DNA from: an uncultured Candidatus Saccharibacteria bacterium
GTDB lineage: Bacteria; Patescibacteriota; Saccharimonadia; Saccharimonadales; Saccharimonadaceae
Direction: 5' to 3'
Length of the DNA stretch: 12,901 nucleotides
Assembly (NCBI GenBank): GCA_945916045.1
Contig: CAMEGH010000010.1
Span: forward strand, 1-12,901
Part shown: one piece after another, positions 6,239 to 12,901 of the stretch
Position numbering within the stretch: the stretch's first letter is position 1
Layout of the letters: each line of letters begins with the position of its first letter
The notes under the pieces: generated by a model
Seen by the model: only the letters and a program-made list of their open reading frames with translations
Told to the model about the DNA's origin: nothing
Database searches by the model: none
Translations under genes and position numbers: made by a program

Positions 6239-7027
6239 ATGTTCTCTCGCAAGAAGAACACCGCCTCTGTTGCAACGCTGGCAATTGCCGCTTTGGCGCT
6301 GGCAGCCTGCGGCGACGATAACAATCAGTCGGTTGCGATCGAAGATTCGCCGAGGGTTTCCTCCCCGGCAAGCGACGGCGATTCGACCACCCGCGAAACG
6401 CCGCAAAAACCGGATTACGCCATCACGGCGCCCCAAGACCCCTCCACCTGGACGGAAATCGAGGGCACCGCCGCGCCGGAAACGCTCGCCATGAACGACG
6501 ACCCCGAGCTTGCAATGCTCGGGCGCACCGGCCAGACCATCACCTATCCGCAGACGTTCATCACCGTCAACACCGTTGTCGACCCGGAAACCAGCCTGGA
6601 AATGGCTGGCTGGCGCAATGGGCATGGCTACCGTGCGCTTGGCGAACTGACCGATGTCACCGACATCCGGCTCGACATGAAGGATTCCGACTTCATCAAG
6701 CAGCCCTGGGCAGAGCGTGTGCAGGATTTGGCGGTCAACGAGTACGTGCTGATTGACTACGACTTCATCAGTCAGTATATTTCTGACGAAGAAGCCCTGG
6801 CGTTTGCCGAAAGTCGCTCGCCGCACGGCAACAGCCTCAATCCCGCGCAACTTGGCGATTCCGTCCAGTGGCGCCCCGATTATCGTGGTTCTCGCCAAGC
6901 CTTCGGGCGTGGCAAGTCGAACATGGTCCCGGGCTGGCCGGATTATGTTATCCCCGCCAGCGAACGCACCATTCCGCCCACGTACGCCTTCCGCTACTGG
7001 CTGATGGTCGTCCCCGACAACGAGTAA
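6239..7027 (+). CDS. Putative lipoprotein 2
   Basis: 262-aa predicted lipoprotein. Signal peptide MFSRKK, hydrophobic ATLAIAALAL and lipobox LAAC, with Cys24 the only cysteine. A Ser/Asp/Thr-rich tether follows to about residue 60. The mature domain is unrecognised but shares features with lipoprotein 1: a TxxTVNTV...W-R segment near 108-126 and YISDEEALAFAESRSP (180-195). The C-terminal part is rich in Trp, Pro and Arg. I chose the ATG at 6239 rather than an upstream in-frame GTG at 6230. It gives an MFSRK start matching the MFNRK of its neighbour, with a weak AGAAGAAG site 8 nt before it. GC content is raised (39/60 in 6361-6420) compared with 28/60 in a sampled line of the 597-aa gene. No promoter of its own is evident. 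Confidence 0.85.
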   Translation: MFSRKKNTASVATLAIAALALAACGDDNNQSVAIEDSPRVSSPASDGDSTTRETPQKPDYAITAPQDPSTWTEIEGTAAPETLAMNDDPELAMLGRTGQTITYPQTFITVNTVVDPETSLEMAGWRNGHGYRALGELTDVTDIRLDMKDSDFIKQPWAERVQDLAVNEYVLIDYDFISQYISDEEALAFAESRSPHGNSLNPAQLGDSVQWRPDYRGSRQAFGRGKSNMVPGWPDYVIPASERTIPPTYAFRYWLMVVPDNE

Positions 7028-7031
7028 GATG

Positions 7032-7077
7032 AATCCCCCGCTCACCTGCACACCATGTAGGCGGAGCGGGGATTTTT
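7032..7077 (+). terminator. Terminator of lipoprotein 2 with nested conserved hairpin
   Basis: Outer stem AATCCCCCGCTC (7032-7043) with GAGCGGGGATT (7064-7074), one C bulged, then a T-run to 7077. The same inner hairpin as after lipoprotein 1 sits at the apex. The outer stem sequence is quite different from the first terminator. Confidence 0.9.
7044..7062 (+). repeat. Conserved apical hairpin, copy 2
   Basis: ACCTGCACACCATGTAGGC matches copy 1 (6184-6202) at 18 of 19 positions. The one change, C to T, keeps the stem by turning a G-C pair into G-U. Confidence 0.8.
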
Positions 7078-7146
7078 CTTTATTCTTGGCGGCAAAATTG
7101 TAGCCTTTTCTGCATCATCATAACACTACCGTTTTTACCCGCCTGA

Positions 7147-7155
7147 TGATATACT
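7147..7155 (+). promoter_or_regulatory. Extended -10 promoter of the thrE-like gene
   Basis: TGA-TATACT is an extended -10 (hexamer 7150-7155). No good -35 is seen at the right distance. The +1 should fall at about 7162, adjacent to the GTG start at 7163, and there is no Shine-Dalgarno. This is a probable leaderless mRNA. Confidence 0.6.
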
Positions 7156-7162
7156 ATTTGAT

Positions 7163-8611
7163 GTGAAACTGGTTGATTTAATACAAACATCATTAAAGAA
7201 AAGTATTCTCTCGCAGCGCGAGCTTGAAGCGACTTCGATCGAAAAAGCCGGCGAGAATTTAACGCCAAATATGCGCGCGCTACGCCTAACAATGGGCGTG
7301 GCCACGCAACTCCTTTCAATGGGCGCAAGTGCCAGCAGCGTGGCGCACAACGCGCTCGGCATTACGCGCACCTACTGCACGCGCCCGGTGCACGTAGACG
7401 TTAGCTACACCATTATTACAATTTCGCAGGATCGCGGCACCGAACGCGAACCACTCACGCTCGTACGTTCTGCCGTTATGCGCGAGGCAAATTACCAAAC
7501 AATTCAGCGCCTACAACGTTTGGCAAAATACATCCGCACCAAACATCTTACGCTAGCCGAAGCCGAAAAAGAATACGACCACATTTTAGCCACGCAAAAA
7601 GACCACCCAAACTGGGTGCGCCACGTTTCGAGCGGCGGAATTGCGGCCGGTATTAGCATTTTGTACAGTGGTTCGGCGCCAATTATTGCGCTCACTTTTG
7701 TGATTGGTATGCTAATTAGCTGGGGTACAAACCGTTTGTACAAATACGGCATGTCGGCCTTTTTTGTGCAGGCGTTGGCGGCGCTTTTTGCCACACTCAT
7801 GGCCACCGGGCTTACGTGGGCAATGAACAGCGGCTATATCGACTTTTTACCCTACATCAACCCAACACTCATTATTATTAGCGGAATCGTCTTGCTGGTT
7901 GCCGGCATGATGATCGTGTCTGCGCTGCAAGATGCAATCGACGAATATTATTTGACCGCCAGTGCGCGCCTCCTAAAAGTGGTGATGCTCACCGGTGGTA
8001 TTGTGATGGGCGTGGCGGCCGGGCTGTATGTGGCGCAGCGGCTGGATATTAGTTTTGCGACGACGCCGGATCGATTGGCGCTCAGCACCACAAGCTACCA
8101 GTACATTGGTGCGGCGCTGGTGGCGGCGATGTTTGCGCTCAGTAACCACGCGCGGATTGTGGCGGCGCTTTTGGCGGCGGGAATTGGCGCATTTGGGTAT
8201 TATTGCTCGCTACTTGGTGTGGCAGCCGGGCTCGCTATTATTCCGTCGTACGGTTTGGCGGCGGCGGTAATTGGGTTTGCGGCCACTATCCTTTCGCGTA
8301 TTTGGCAAATTCCAAGCATGGCAATCGTTAGCGCGGGCATTATTCCGCTTGTGCCGGGGCTTTCGCTCTACAATGGTTTGATGCACGTTATCCAAAATCC
8401 AACCTGGACGCTCCAGTTTGACGAAGGTGTTAGTATGCTGGTGCGCGCGCTTATGATTGCGGTGACAATCGCTGCCGGCGCAACATTTGGCGCTATGATT
8501 GGCCGCCCAATGCGCCGCAAAGCACTGCAAATTCACAACCAATTGCCATTTCGCAAATTAAGCCGCAAACGCCCAAAACCGAGCGAAACTAACCCAGTAA
8601 TTGAACCGTAA
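7163..8611 (+). CDS. ThrE-family threonine/serine exporter
   Basis: Integral membrane protein of the ThrE family (DUF1212 plus DUF3815 regions), known in Corynebacterium for export of threonine and serine. Its 482 aa are near the length of that full two-domain exporter. The soluble N-terminus (to about 150) contains a segment like the family's GELLLSNGAET helix (GVATQLLSMGASASSV, 45-60). About ten hydrophobic segments follow from about 155 to 447, in two groups. The family-like VSALQDAIDEYYLTASARL (252-270) ends the first, and IIPLVPGLSLYNG (393-405) is in the second. The tail is basic (RKLSRKRPK). The GTG start at 7163 is favoured by promoter position; the next in-frame Met (residue 37) would cut into the family region. 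Substrate is inferred from family only. It converges on the 8620-9459 gene with an 8-bp gap and no visible terminator. Confidence 0.85.
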   Translation: MKLVDLIQTSLKKSILSQRELEATSIEKAGENLTPNMRALRLTMGVATQLLSMGASASSVAHNALGITRTYCTRPVHVDVSYTIITISQDRGTEREPLTLVRSAVMREANYQTIQRLQRLAKYIRTKHLTLAEAEKEYDHILATQKDHPNWVRHVSSGGIAAGISILYSGSAPIIALTFVIGMLISWGTNRLYKYGMSAFFVQALAALFATLMATGLTWAMNSGYIDFLPYINPTLIIISGIVLLVAGMMIVSALQDAIDEYYLTASARLLKVVMLTGGIVMGVAAGLYVAQRLDISFATTPDRLALSTTSYQYIGAALVAAMFALSNHARIVAALLAAGIGAFGYYCSLLGVAAGLAIIPSYGLAAAVIGFAATILSRIWQIPSMAIVSAGIIPLVPGLSLYNGLMHVIQNPTWTLQFDEGVSMLVRALMIAVTIAAGATFGAMIGRPMRRKALQIHNQLPFRKLSRKRPKPSETNPVIEP

Positions 8612-8619
8612 CTGCTATT

Positions 8620-9459
8620 TTACCACTCGGCTTTTGTGCGGTGATACGCTACTGCACGGCTCAAATGATTGAGAAATTCACGCTCGTTTTCGGCAATTTC
8701 TTGGCCGGTTGCTTCGGCCACAATCATACCTAATGTTTGGTTGACTTGCTCGGTTTTTGACGCCGGCGCAACAAGCCGGCTGCACTGAAACGATTTTTCG
8801 ATCGTTGGCGCAAAATTGATTAAGCGAATTGGCGGTTCGTAGGTTTTATCTGTAGGAAGAAATTTTTGCTGAAGCGGATATTTTTGCCCGTCATCACCCA
8901 AAAAGTAGCTATCATGATTGCGCACTGCCACGCTCGAACATTCTTCGCGCATAGAGGTGGGGTACAGCAGCAAATGCGGCTGGCCGGTGCGCGCCGACGC
9001 CGCCAGCACAGCCGTTTCGGTCATGCGCCATCGCGGCGGATCGTCTGGGTCTTGCGGCTGCAAATACGCAATCGCCTTGCCCAAACTTTCATACACATTG
9101 TGGCAATCTTCAGAGGTAATTTGGCGCCCGCACGCACGTTTTGTCATGCAAGGCATGTAGCTCGAAAGTGTCAGCGCCGCCAAACGCGTATTTTCGGTGG
9201 CGTCCTGACTGGCAAATACCTCGCCCAGCAATTCTTGGGCTTGATCTAAATACCATTCGCGGTCGGTATCCGACAAATCGGCGTGCTGGTTGAGCGCCAA
9301 CTCCACATGACTCCACGCAGAATGAAAGCAACCCGCCGGTTTTTGGCGAGTCGCAAAATGGTTGAGCGCGCGAACAGCCACCGCAGGTTCAAGGTGTTCG
9401 GCCAAGCCGTACGTTTCCCTGCTGGTAGAATCTGCCATCGCCAGGCGCTCGTAGCTCAT
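8620..9459 (-). CDS. Unrecognised 279-aa protein, probably leaderless
   Basis: No family recognised. The sequence is mixed alpha/beta without signal peptide or membrane segments, so probably cytoplasmic. The first 140 residues look helical (NHFATRQKPAGCFHSAWSHV, then DREWYLDQAQELLGEVF). A stretch PPRWRMTETAVLAASARTG (141-159) is followed by a Pro- and aromatic-rich middle and a helical C-terminus ending RTKAEW. Six cysteines (44, 104, 110, 119, 174, 226) are spread out; CX5C-X8-C at 104-119 could bind metal, which is weak. I chose the ATG at 9457-9459 because a near-perfect promoter places +1 on its A. Upstream in-frame starts (ATG at 9504, TTG at 9522) lie inside or before that promoter and lack ribosome binding sites. 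Confidence 0.75.
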   Translation of the reverse strand: MSYERLAMADSTSRETYGLAEHLEPAVAVRALNHFATRQKPAGCFHSAWSHVELALNQHADLSDTDREWYLDQAQELLGEVFASQDATENTRLAALTLSSYMPCMTKRACGRQITSEDCHNVYESLGKAIAYLQPQDPDDPPRWRMTETAVLAASARTGQPHLLLYPTSMREECSSVAVRNHDSYFLGDDGQKYPLQQKFLPTDKTYEPPIRLINFAPTIEKSFQCSRLVAPASKTEQVNQTLGMIVAEATGQEIAENEREFLNHLSRAVAYHRTKAEW

Positions 9460-9465
9460 GCTTTT

Positions 9466-9494
9466 ATAATAAAAAGAAGCGGCGGTTTTTGCAA
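9466..9494 (-). promoter_or_regulatory. Promoter placing +1 on the start codon of the 279-aa gene
   Basis: On the minus strand, -35 TTGCAA (9489-9494), a 17-bp spacer and -10 TATTAT (9466-9471). Counting 7 nt from the -10 puts +1 at 9459, the A of the ATG. This fixes the start codon choice and predicts a leaderless mRNA. Confidence 0.75.
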
Positions 9495-9520
9495 GCGTAA
9501 ACATGATGATTTGGCGCAAC

Positions 9521-9551
9521 AAAACACCACCCCGAAAGCGAGGTGGTTTTT
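9521..9551. terminator. fusA terminator, bidirectional form
   Basis: The stem ACCACCCCG (9526-9534) pairs with CGAGGTGGT (9539-9547) around a 4-nt loop, with one G-U possible depending on strand. On the minus strand it is followed by GTTTTGTTG, suitable for ending fusA 22 bp after its stop. On the plus strand it is followed by TTTTTG. Confidence 0.85.
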
Positions 9552-9572
9552 GCGTTCAACCATAAGCGGCAA

Positions 9573-11663
9573 TTATTTTGCGCGCTTCTCGATGATTTCT
9601 TGCGCCATGTTTGGCGGTACTTCTTCGTACTGCGCAACTTCCATGGTGCTAGCTGCACGACCTTGGCTCATTGAGCGGAGGTCATTAGTGTAACCAAACA
9701 TACTCGCAAGTGGCACAAATCCCTTGATAAGCTTCGCGCCGCCCTGCAAATCTTCCATAGCGTCGATACGTCCACGGCGAGAGTTCAAGTCGCCAATCAC
9801 GTCGCCCATGAATTCTTCTGGCGTGGTTACTTCTAGCTTCATCACCGGTTCAAGCAAGATTGGGTTAGCTTTCTTCACACCTTCGCGCGCTGCCAGACTA
9901 CCAGCCAAGCTAAAGGCAAGTTCAGAAGAGTCAACATCGTGGTAACTTCCGTCGTAAAGGGTCGCCTTAACGTCAACCACTGGGTAGCCAGCGATCACAC
10001 CGCCTTCAAGCGTTTCTTTAATACCCTTTTGCACGGCTGGGCGGTATTCTTGTGGGACCACACCACCTTTAATTTCGTCCACAAATTCGTAGCCTTTACC
10101 AGGTTCGTTTGGTTCAAGACGAATCCAAACATCACCGTATTGCCCGCGACCACCAGATTGCTTGGCATGCTTACCTTGCACTTCGGCGGTGCCTTTAATA
10201 CTTTCGCGGAAGGCAACTTGTGGTTCACCGATGTTCGCTTCAACGTTAAATTCACGGCTCATGCGGTCAATAAGGATGTCGAGGTGAAGCTCACCCATAC
10301 CACTCATGATTGTCTGGCCAGTTTCTTCATCGGTGTGAATACGGAAGGTCGGGTCTTCATCAGCCAAGCGTTGCAAGGCAATACCCATTTTTTCTTGGTC
10401 GGCTTTAGTTTTTGGCTCAACCGCAATCGATACTGGTGGATCTTGGAATTCAATACCTTCAAGTACAATTTGATTGTTAATATCACAAAGCGTCGCACCA
10501 GTAGTCGTATCTTTCAGCCCAACAATCGCAGCGATGTCGCCAGCTTCAATCGTGTCGATATCTTCGCGCTTATCGGCATGCATACGAACAATGCGACCAA
10601 CACGCTCTTTTTTACCAGTCATACTGTTGAATACGTAGCTGCCAGCCGTAAGTTTACCGCTATACACACGTACAAAAATTAGCTTACCAACAAATGGGTC
10701 AGTTGCGATCTTGAAGGCAAGGCCGGAAAGTGGCTCGCTAACTGCAGGCTTACGAGAGATTTCTTCGCCAGTTTTAGGGTCAGTTCCTTCGATTGCTTCA
10801 ACGTCGAGCGGGCTTGGCAAGTAGTCGTTTACAAGGTCAAGCACCTTTTCAACGATCACGCCGCGACCGTCGCCGCCAGTTACAAGGAAGAAGTCGCCAC
10901 TAAGCACGCGAGTACGAAGCGCACTCTTTAGCTCGTCAAGCGAAACCGCCTCTTCGCCGCCTTCAAAGAATTTTTCCATCAAAGCATCGTCTGCTTCAAC
11001 CGCTGCTTCAACCAATTCTGCGCGCGCAGCTTTGGCTTCGTCAAGCATGTTTGCAGGAATTTCGCCAACTTGCAGCTCGTGATCTGCGTAGTCGTTATAG
11101 GTGTAGGCCTTCATATCGATAAGGTCGACTACACCGTTGATGTCTTTTTCAAAGCCAATCGGCAAGTGCACAGGCAGTGCATTTTTTGAAAGACGAGTAC
11201 GGATTGATTCAAGGCTTTTCTTGAAGTCGCCACCCGTTTGGTTAATCTTGTTTACAAAACAAATACGAGGCACGCCATATTTGTTAGCTTGGCGCCACAC
11301 GGTTTCGGTTTGCGCCTCTACACCCATTTTACCGTCAAACACGGTTACTGCGCCGTCAAGCACACGAAGTGAACGTTCCACCTCGGCTGTAAAGTCGATG
11401 TGACCTGGTGTGTCGATAATGTTGATCTTGTGATCTTTCCAGAAACATGTTACAGCAGCAGAGGTAATAGTAATACCACGCTCTTTTTCTTGGCTCATCC
11501 AGTCGGTGGTTGCGCCGTCGCCCTCACCCTTTACGACACCGATTTTGTGTGTCAAACCGGTGCGGTACAAAATACCTTCAGTTGTCGTTGTTTTACCTGC
11601 GTCGATGTGCGCAATAATACCAATATTTCGGTATTTATCGAGGGCGGTTTTTTTCTCTGCCAT
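9573..11663 (-). CDS. fusA: Elongation factor G with altered guanine-binding motifs
   Basis: EF-G, the GTPase that drives ribosomal translocation; 696 aa, full family length. P-loop AHIDAGKT (18-25), RGITI (62-66) and DTPGH (84-88) are canonical. So are SGMGELHLD in domain [12 protein letters not shown] and the domain IV tip [14 protein letters not shown], so the protein should be active on the ribosome. The base-recognition motif NKxD reads NKIN (138-141): Asn141, codon AAC at 11241-11243, replaces the Asp that contacts guanine. The usual GSAFK (G5) before VDYLPSP is replaced by TGGDGRG. EF-Tu here keeps both motifs. Start ATG at 11661-11663 with a weak GAGAAG site; promoter, leader hairpin and terminator are all present, and it is transcribed alone. 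Identity as EF-G is certain; the effect of the changes is inference. Confidence 0.97.
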   Translation of the reverse strand: MAEKKTALDKYRNIGIIAHIDAGKTTTTEGILYRTGLTHKIGVVKGEGDGATTDWMSQEKERGITITSAAVTCFWKDHKINIIDTPGHIDFTAEVERSLRVLDGAVTVFDGKMGVEAQTETVWRQANKYGVPRICFVNKINQTGGDFKKSLESIRTRLSKNALPVHLPIGFEKDINGVVDLIDMKAYTYNDYADHELQVGEIPANMLDEAKAARAELVEAAVEADDALMEKFFEGGEEAVSLDELKSALRTRVLSGDFFLVTGGDGRGVIVEKVLDLVNDYLPSPLDVEAIEGTDPKTGEEISRKPAVSEPLSGLAFKIATDPFVGKLIFVRVYSGKLTAGSYVFNSMTGKKERVGRIVRMHADKREDIDTIEAGDIAAIVGLKDTTTGATLCDINNQIVLEGIEFQDPPVSIAVEPKTKADQEKMGIALQRLADEDPTFRIHTDEETGQTIMSGMGELHLDILIDRMSREFNVEANIGEPQVAFRESIKGTAEVQGKHAKQSGGRGQYGDVWIRLEPNEPGKGYEFVDEIKGGVVPQEYRPAVQKGIKETLEGGVIAGYPVVDVKATLYDGSYHDVDSSELAFSLAGSLAAREGVKKANPILLEPVMKLEVTTPEEFMGDVIGDLNSRRGRIDAMEDLQGGAKLIKGFVPLASMFGYTNDLRSMSQGRAASTMEVAQYEEVPPNMAQEIIEKRAK

Positions 11664-11697
11664 ACGTCTTCTCGTTATCCTTTACTTCGTTATCGTT

Positions 11698-11733
11698 TGT
11701 TCTTCTGCTAATTTTTTGCATAGAGAAAGAACA
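11698..11733 (-). promoter_or_regulatory. Stem-loop in the fusA leader
   Basis: TGTTCTT and AAGAACA (7 bp) enclose an inner TGC/GCA pair around an A/T-rich apex. It begins about 4 nt after the predicted transcript start (near 11737) in a leader of about 74 nt. No T-run follows, so it is not an attenuator as drawn. Its position resembles the 5'-end hairpin of the lipoprotein mRNA. Confidence 0.4.
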
Positions 11734-11743
11734 CTTCTTTGTT

Positions 11744-11772
11744 ATTTTAGCAGATTTTGGGGGATTGTGCTA
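11744..11772 (-). promoter_or_regulatory. fusA promoter
   Basis: On the minus strand, an extended -10 TGC-TAAAAT (11744-11752); the candidate -35 TAGCAC (11767-11772) at 17 bp is poor. The predicted start is near 11737. The -35 region ends 4 bp before the stop codon of the upstream gene, and no terminator lies between, so readthrough into fusA is also possible. Confidence 0.6.
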
Positions 11773-11776
11773 GGGG

Positions 11777-12901
11777 CTAGGCTAATATTCCTATTACGCG
11801 TATGTCGTCGATTTCTTCTAGCGGAACAGTAATTTTTTCGCCTTCAAACTCAAATATGCACACCGCCTCATCTTCGCCGTCCTTGTTTTGATACACGGCA
11901 ATATCAAGCAATATCGCACGCGATTCCACGAGCATAATTTCCGACTGATTACCTTGATGCACGCCAAGCCCCGTCACTTCCGTAAGGGTTCGCGGACCAC
12001 CAGCCGGCAAACACTCCGATAGCGCACTCGCCACTTTATTTGCGTACCGCGGCTCATCCGTAAGCAAATTTTGCACAGAATCTAGTGCTGCACTGTCAGC
12101 CTCTTCACTAAGCATACTTTTGTTTATTGCGTGCGCAAATTCAGCAATGTCATTCGCCGCAAGCTGATCGTCGTTAAACGTATCGGCAACGCTCTCAATA
12201 ACTTCATCACGGCGCTTCATGTCATCAAGCAGTGTGATACGCGGAGTACTATCCGACTCCGAAACAACTACAAGCGACTGACGAACATAGGTAGTATATT
12301 TCCACTCAAGTGGCACAACCTGACTGCCGGCATTGTACGTCTTCGCATCGGTTAGTTCGTTAGACTCTTCGCTCATTCCTAGTGCAATGTATATCTCGGG
12401 TCGGTATTTACCCTCTTTTTTTGCAGGTACAACAGTGCTTGCCACACCGCGATACACGCCATTTGCCACACCGTGCATTGGCTCCACGTCAGGGTCATCA
12501 AGCTGCTCAGGTGCAATAACACCGCCACCCATGTACGTCAGAGGATAACCACCTGTGTTTCTTAGTGCGGCATCGATATCACTCAAATCAATCACTGCCG
12601 TCGCTTCTTCTGGCGTGTCAAACACACGTTTTTGCGTATTCTTAAGGTACATAAACGCCCGCGTCAGCTCCTGCTGCTGGTGCTCGAGCATCGCGCGCAT
12701 AGCTTCAAGTTTTTGCCACACTTCTGTTTCTCGGTCGGGAACTTGCTGCTCTTGCCAGCGATTTTGCACTGCTCTTTGTAGCATTTTGGGCGTTTGTATT
12801 TCGTCTTGATCAGTATCGCTAAACTGCAATCCAAGCATATCAACCGGCTCATCTTTAAATAAATCCATATTTTGCAAACGCGTCGATTCCATATGCTGCA
12901 C
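11777..12901 (-). CDS. Unrecognised acidic protein, N-terminus at window edge
   Basis: At least 370 aa, acidic, no family recognised. The frame is open to the last base, where the edge codon is GTG, and ATG codons follow at 12890-12892 and 12866-12868. No ribosome binding site can be seen, so the true start may be any of these or outside the window. Residues about 40-90 look like a coiled coil (VWQKLEAMRAMLEHQQQELT). A Gly/Pro/Tyr-rich stretch follows (YPLTYMGGGVIAPEQL), then beta-rich VVPLEWKYTTYVRQSLVVV (195-213). An Asp/Glu-rich helical part comes next, and a beta-rich end finishes in PLEEIDDIRVIGILA. No signal peptide or membrane segment is seen in the visible part. It occupies the place where rpsG would lie in a classical str operon, but it is not S7. 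Confidence 0.75.
   Translation of the reverse strand: MQHMESTRLQNMDLFKDEPVDMLGLQFSDTDQDEIQTPKMLQRAVQNRWQEQQVPDRETEVWQKLEAMRAMLEHQQQELTRAFMYLKNTQKRVFDTPEEATAVIDLSDIDAALRNTGGYPLTYMGGGVIAPEQLDDPDVEPMHGVANGVYRGVASTVVPAKKEGKYRPEIYIALGMSEESNELTDAKTYNAGSQVVPLEWKYTTYVRQSLVVVSESDSTPRITLLDDMKRRDEVIESVADTFNDDQLAANDIAEFAHAINKSMLSEEADSAALDSVQNLLTDEPRYANKVASALSECLPAGGPRTLTEVTGLGVHQGNQSEIMLVESRAILLDIAVYQNKDGEDEAVCIFEFEGEKITVPLEEIDDIRVIGILA

Noticed and set aside
5748..6494. 248-aa plus-strand frame overlapping both lipoproteins
   Set aside because: Crosses a strong terminator, is rich in Arg/Ser/Pro as expected of a shifted frame, and both lipoproteins in the other frames have signal peptides.
6221..7051. 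276-aa open frame on the minus strand
   Set aside because: Mirror of the lipoprotein 2 gene; long only because of that gene's high GC. It runs through the terminators on both sides.
8866..9249. 127-aa plus-strand frame
   Set aside because: Antisense to the 279-aa gene, no start signals, shadow-like composition.
9460..9522. Upstream starts (ATG at 9504, TTG at 9522) for the 279-aa gene
   Set aside because: They would place coding sequence across a consensus-like promoter whose +1 is the ATG at 9459; neither has a ribosome binding site.
9939..10682. 247-aa open frame on the plus strand
   Set aside because: Lies wholly antisense to the conserved fusA coding sequence, has no promoter or ribosome binding site, and its sequence is low-quality antisense translation.
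1..12901. Alternative code with TGA as Gly or Trp
   Set aside because: All conserved genes (rpsJ, ldh, tuf, fusA) are full length under the standard code, with no in-frame TGA.
1..12901. tRNA genes, rRNA, CRISPR arrays, insertion sequences
   Set aside because: The gaps between genes are short and explained by promoters, leaders and terminators. I saw no cloverleaf, regularly spaced repeat array, transposase or terminal inverted repeats.

Overview
The window looks like a compact bacterial chromosome segment around dispersed translation genes (fusA, tuf, rpsJ). The whole is consistent with a reduced fermentative bacterium of the Candidate Phyla Radiation, and Saccharibacteria (TM7) is my best guess. 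That guess comes from gene style: split str/S10 genes, an L-lactate dehydrogenase, many small unrecognised proteins, very short intergenic gaps and AT-rich sigma70-type promoters. It is not proven by any marker here. The standard genetic code fits: every gene reads through without in-frame TGA. All 12 genes stop with TAA (8) or TAG (4).

Layout: (1) 2-830 holds rpsJ (ribosomal protein S10, minus) with its own promoter, divergent from a small two-helix membrane protein (plus). (2) 835-3200 holds ldh and tuf on the minus strand, each with its own promoter, with a terminator between them. (3) 3247-5301 holds a 597-aa unrecognised protein with a transglutaminase-like Cys-His-Asp arrangement. A 72-aa gene overlaps its end and has its own promoter and ribosome binding site. 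(4) 5323-7077 holds two tandem, distantly similar lipoprotein genes. Each is followed by a terminator carrying almost the same 19-nt apical hairpin. (5) 7147-8611 holds a ThrE-type threonine/serine exporter (plus). It converges on an unrecognised 279-aa minus-strand gene (8620-9459). (6) 9521-11772 holds fusA (EF-G, minus) with terminator, leader hairpin and promoter. (7) 11777-12901 is an unrecognised acidic protein (minus) running to the right edge.

Relative to the common rpsL-rpsG-fusA-tuf-rpsJ order, fusA and tuf are separated here by a 6.5-kb block of mostly plus-strand accessory genes, and tuf and rpsJ by ldh and a small membrane gene. The accessory block codes mainly for envelope functions: lipoproteins, an exporter and a possible transglutaminase-fold protein.

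Two signals stand out. EF-G has Asn instead of Asp in its NKxD guanine-recognition motif and has lost the usual SAxK motif, while EF-Tu in the same window is canonical. Three accessory genes also have promoters placed so that transcription should start at, or within about 2 nt of, the start codon (leaderless mRNAs), while most other genes have Shine-Dalgarno leaders.
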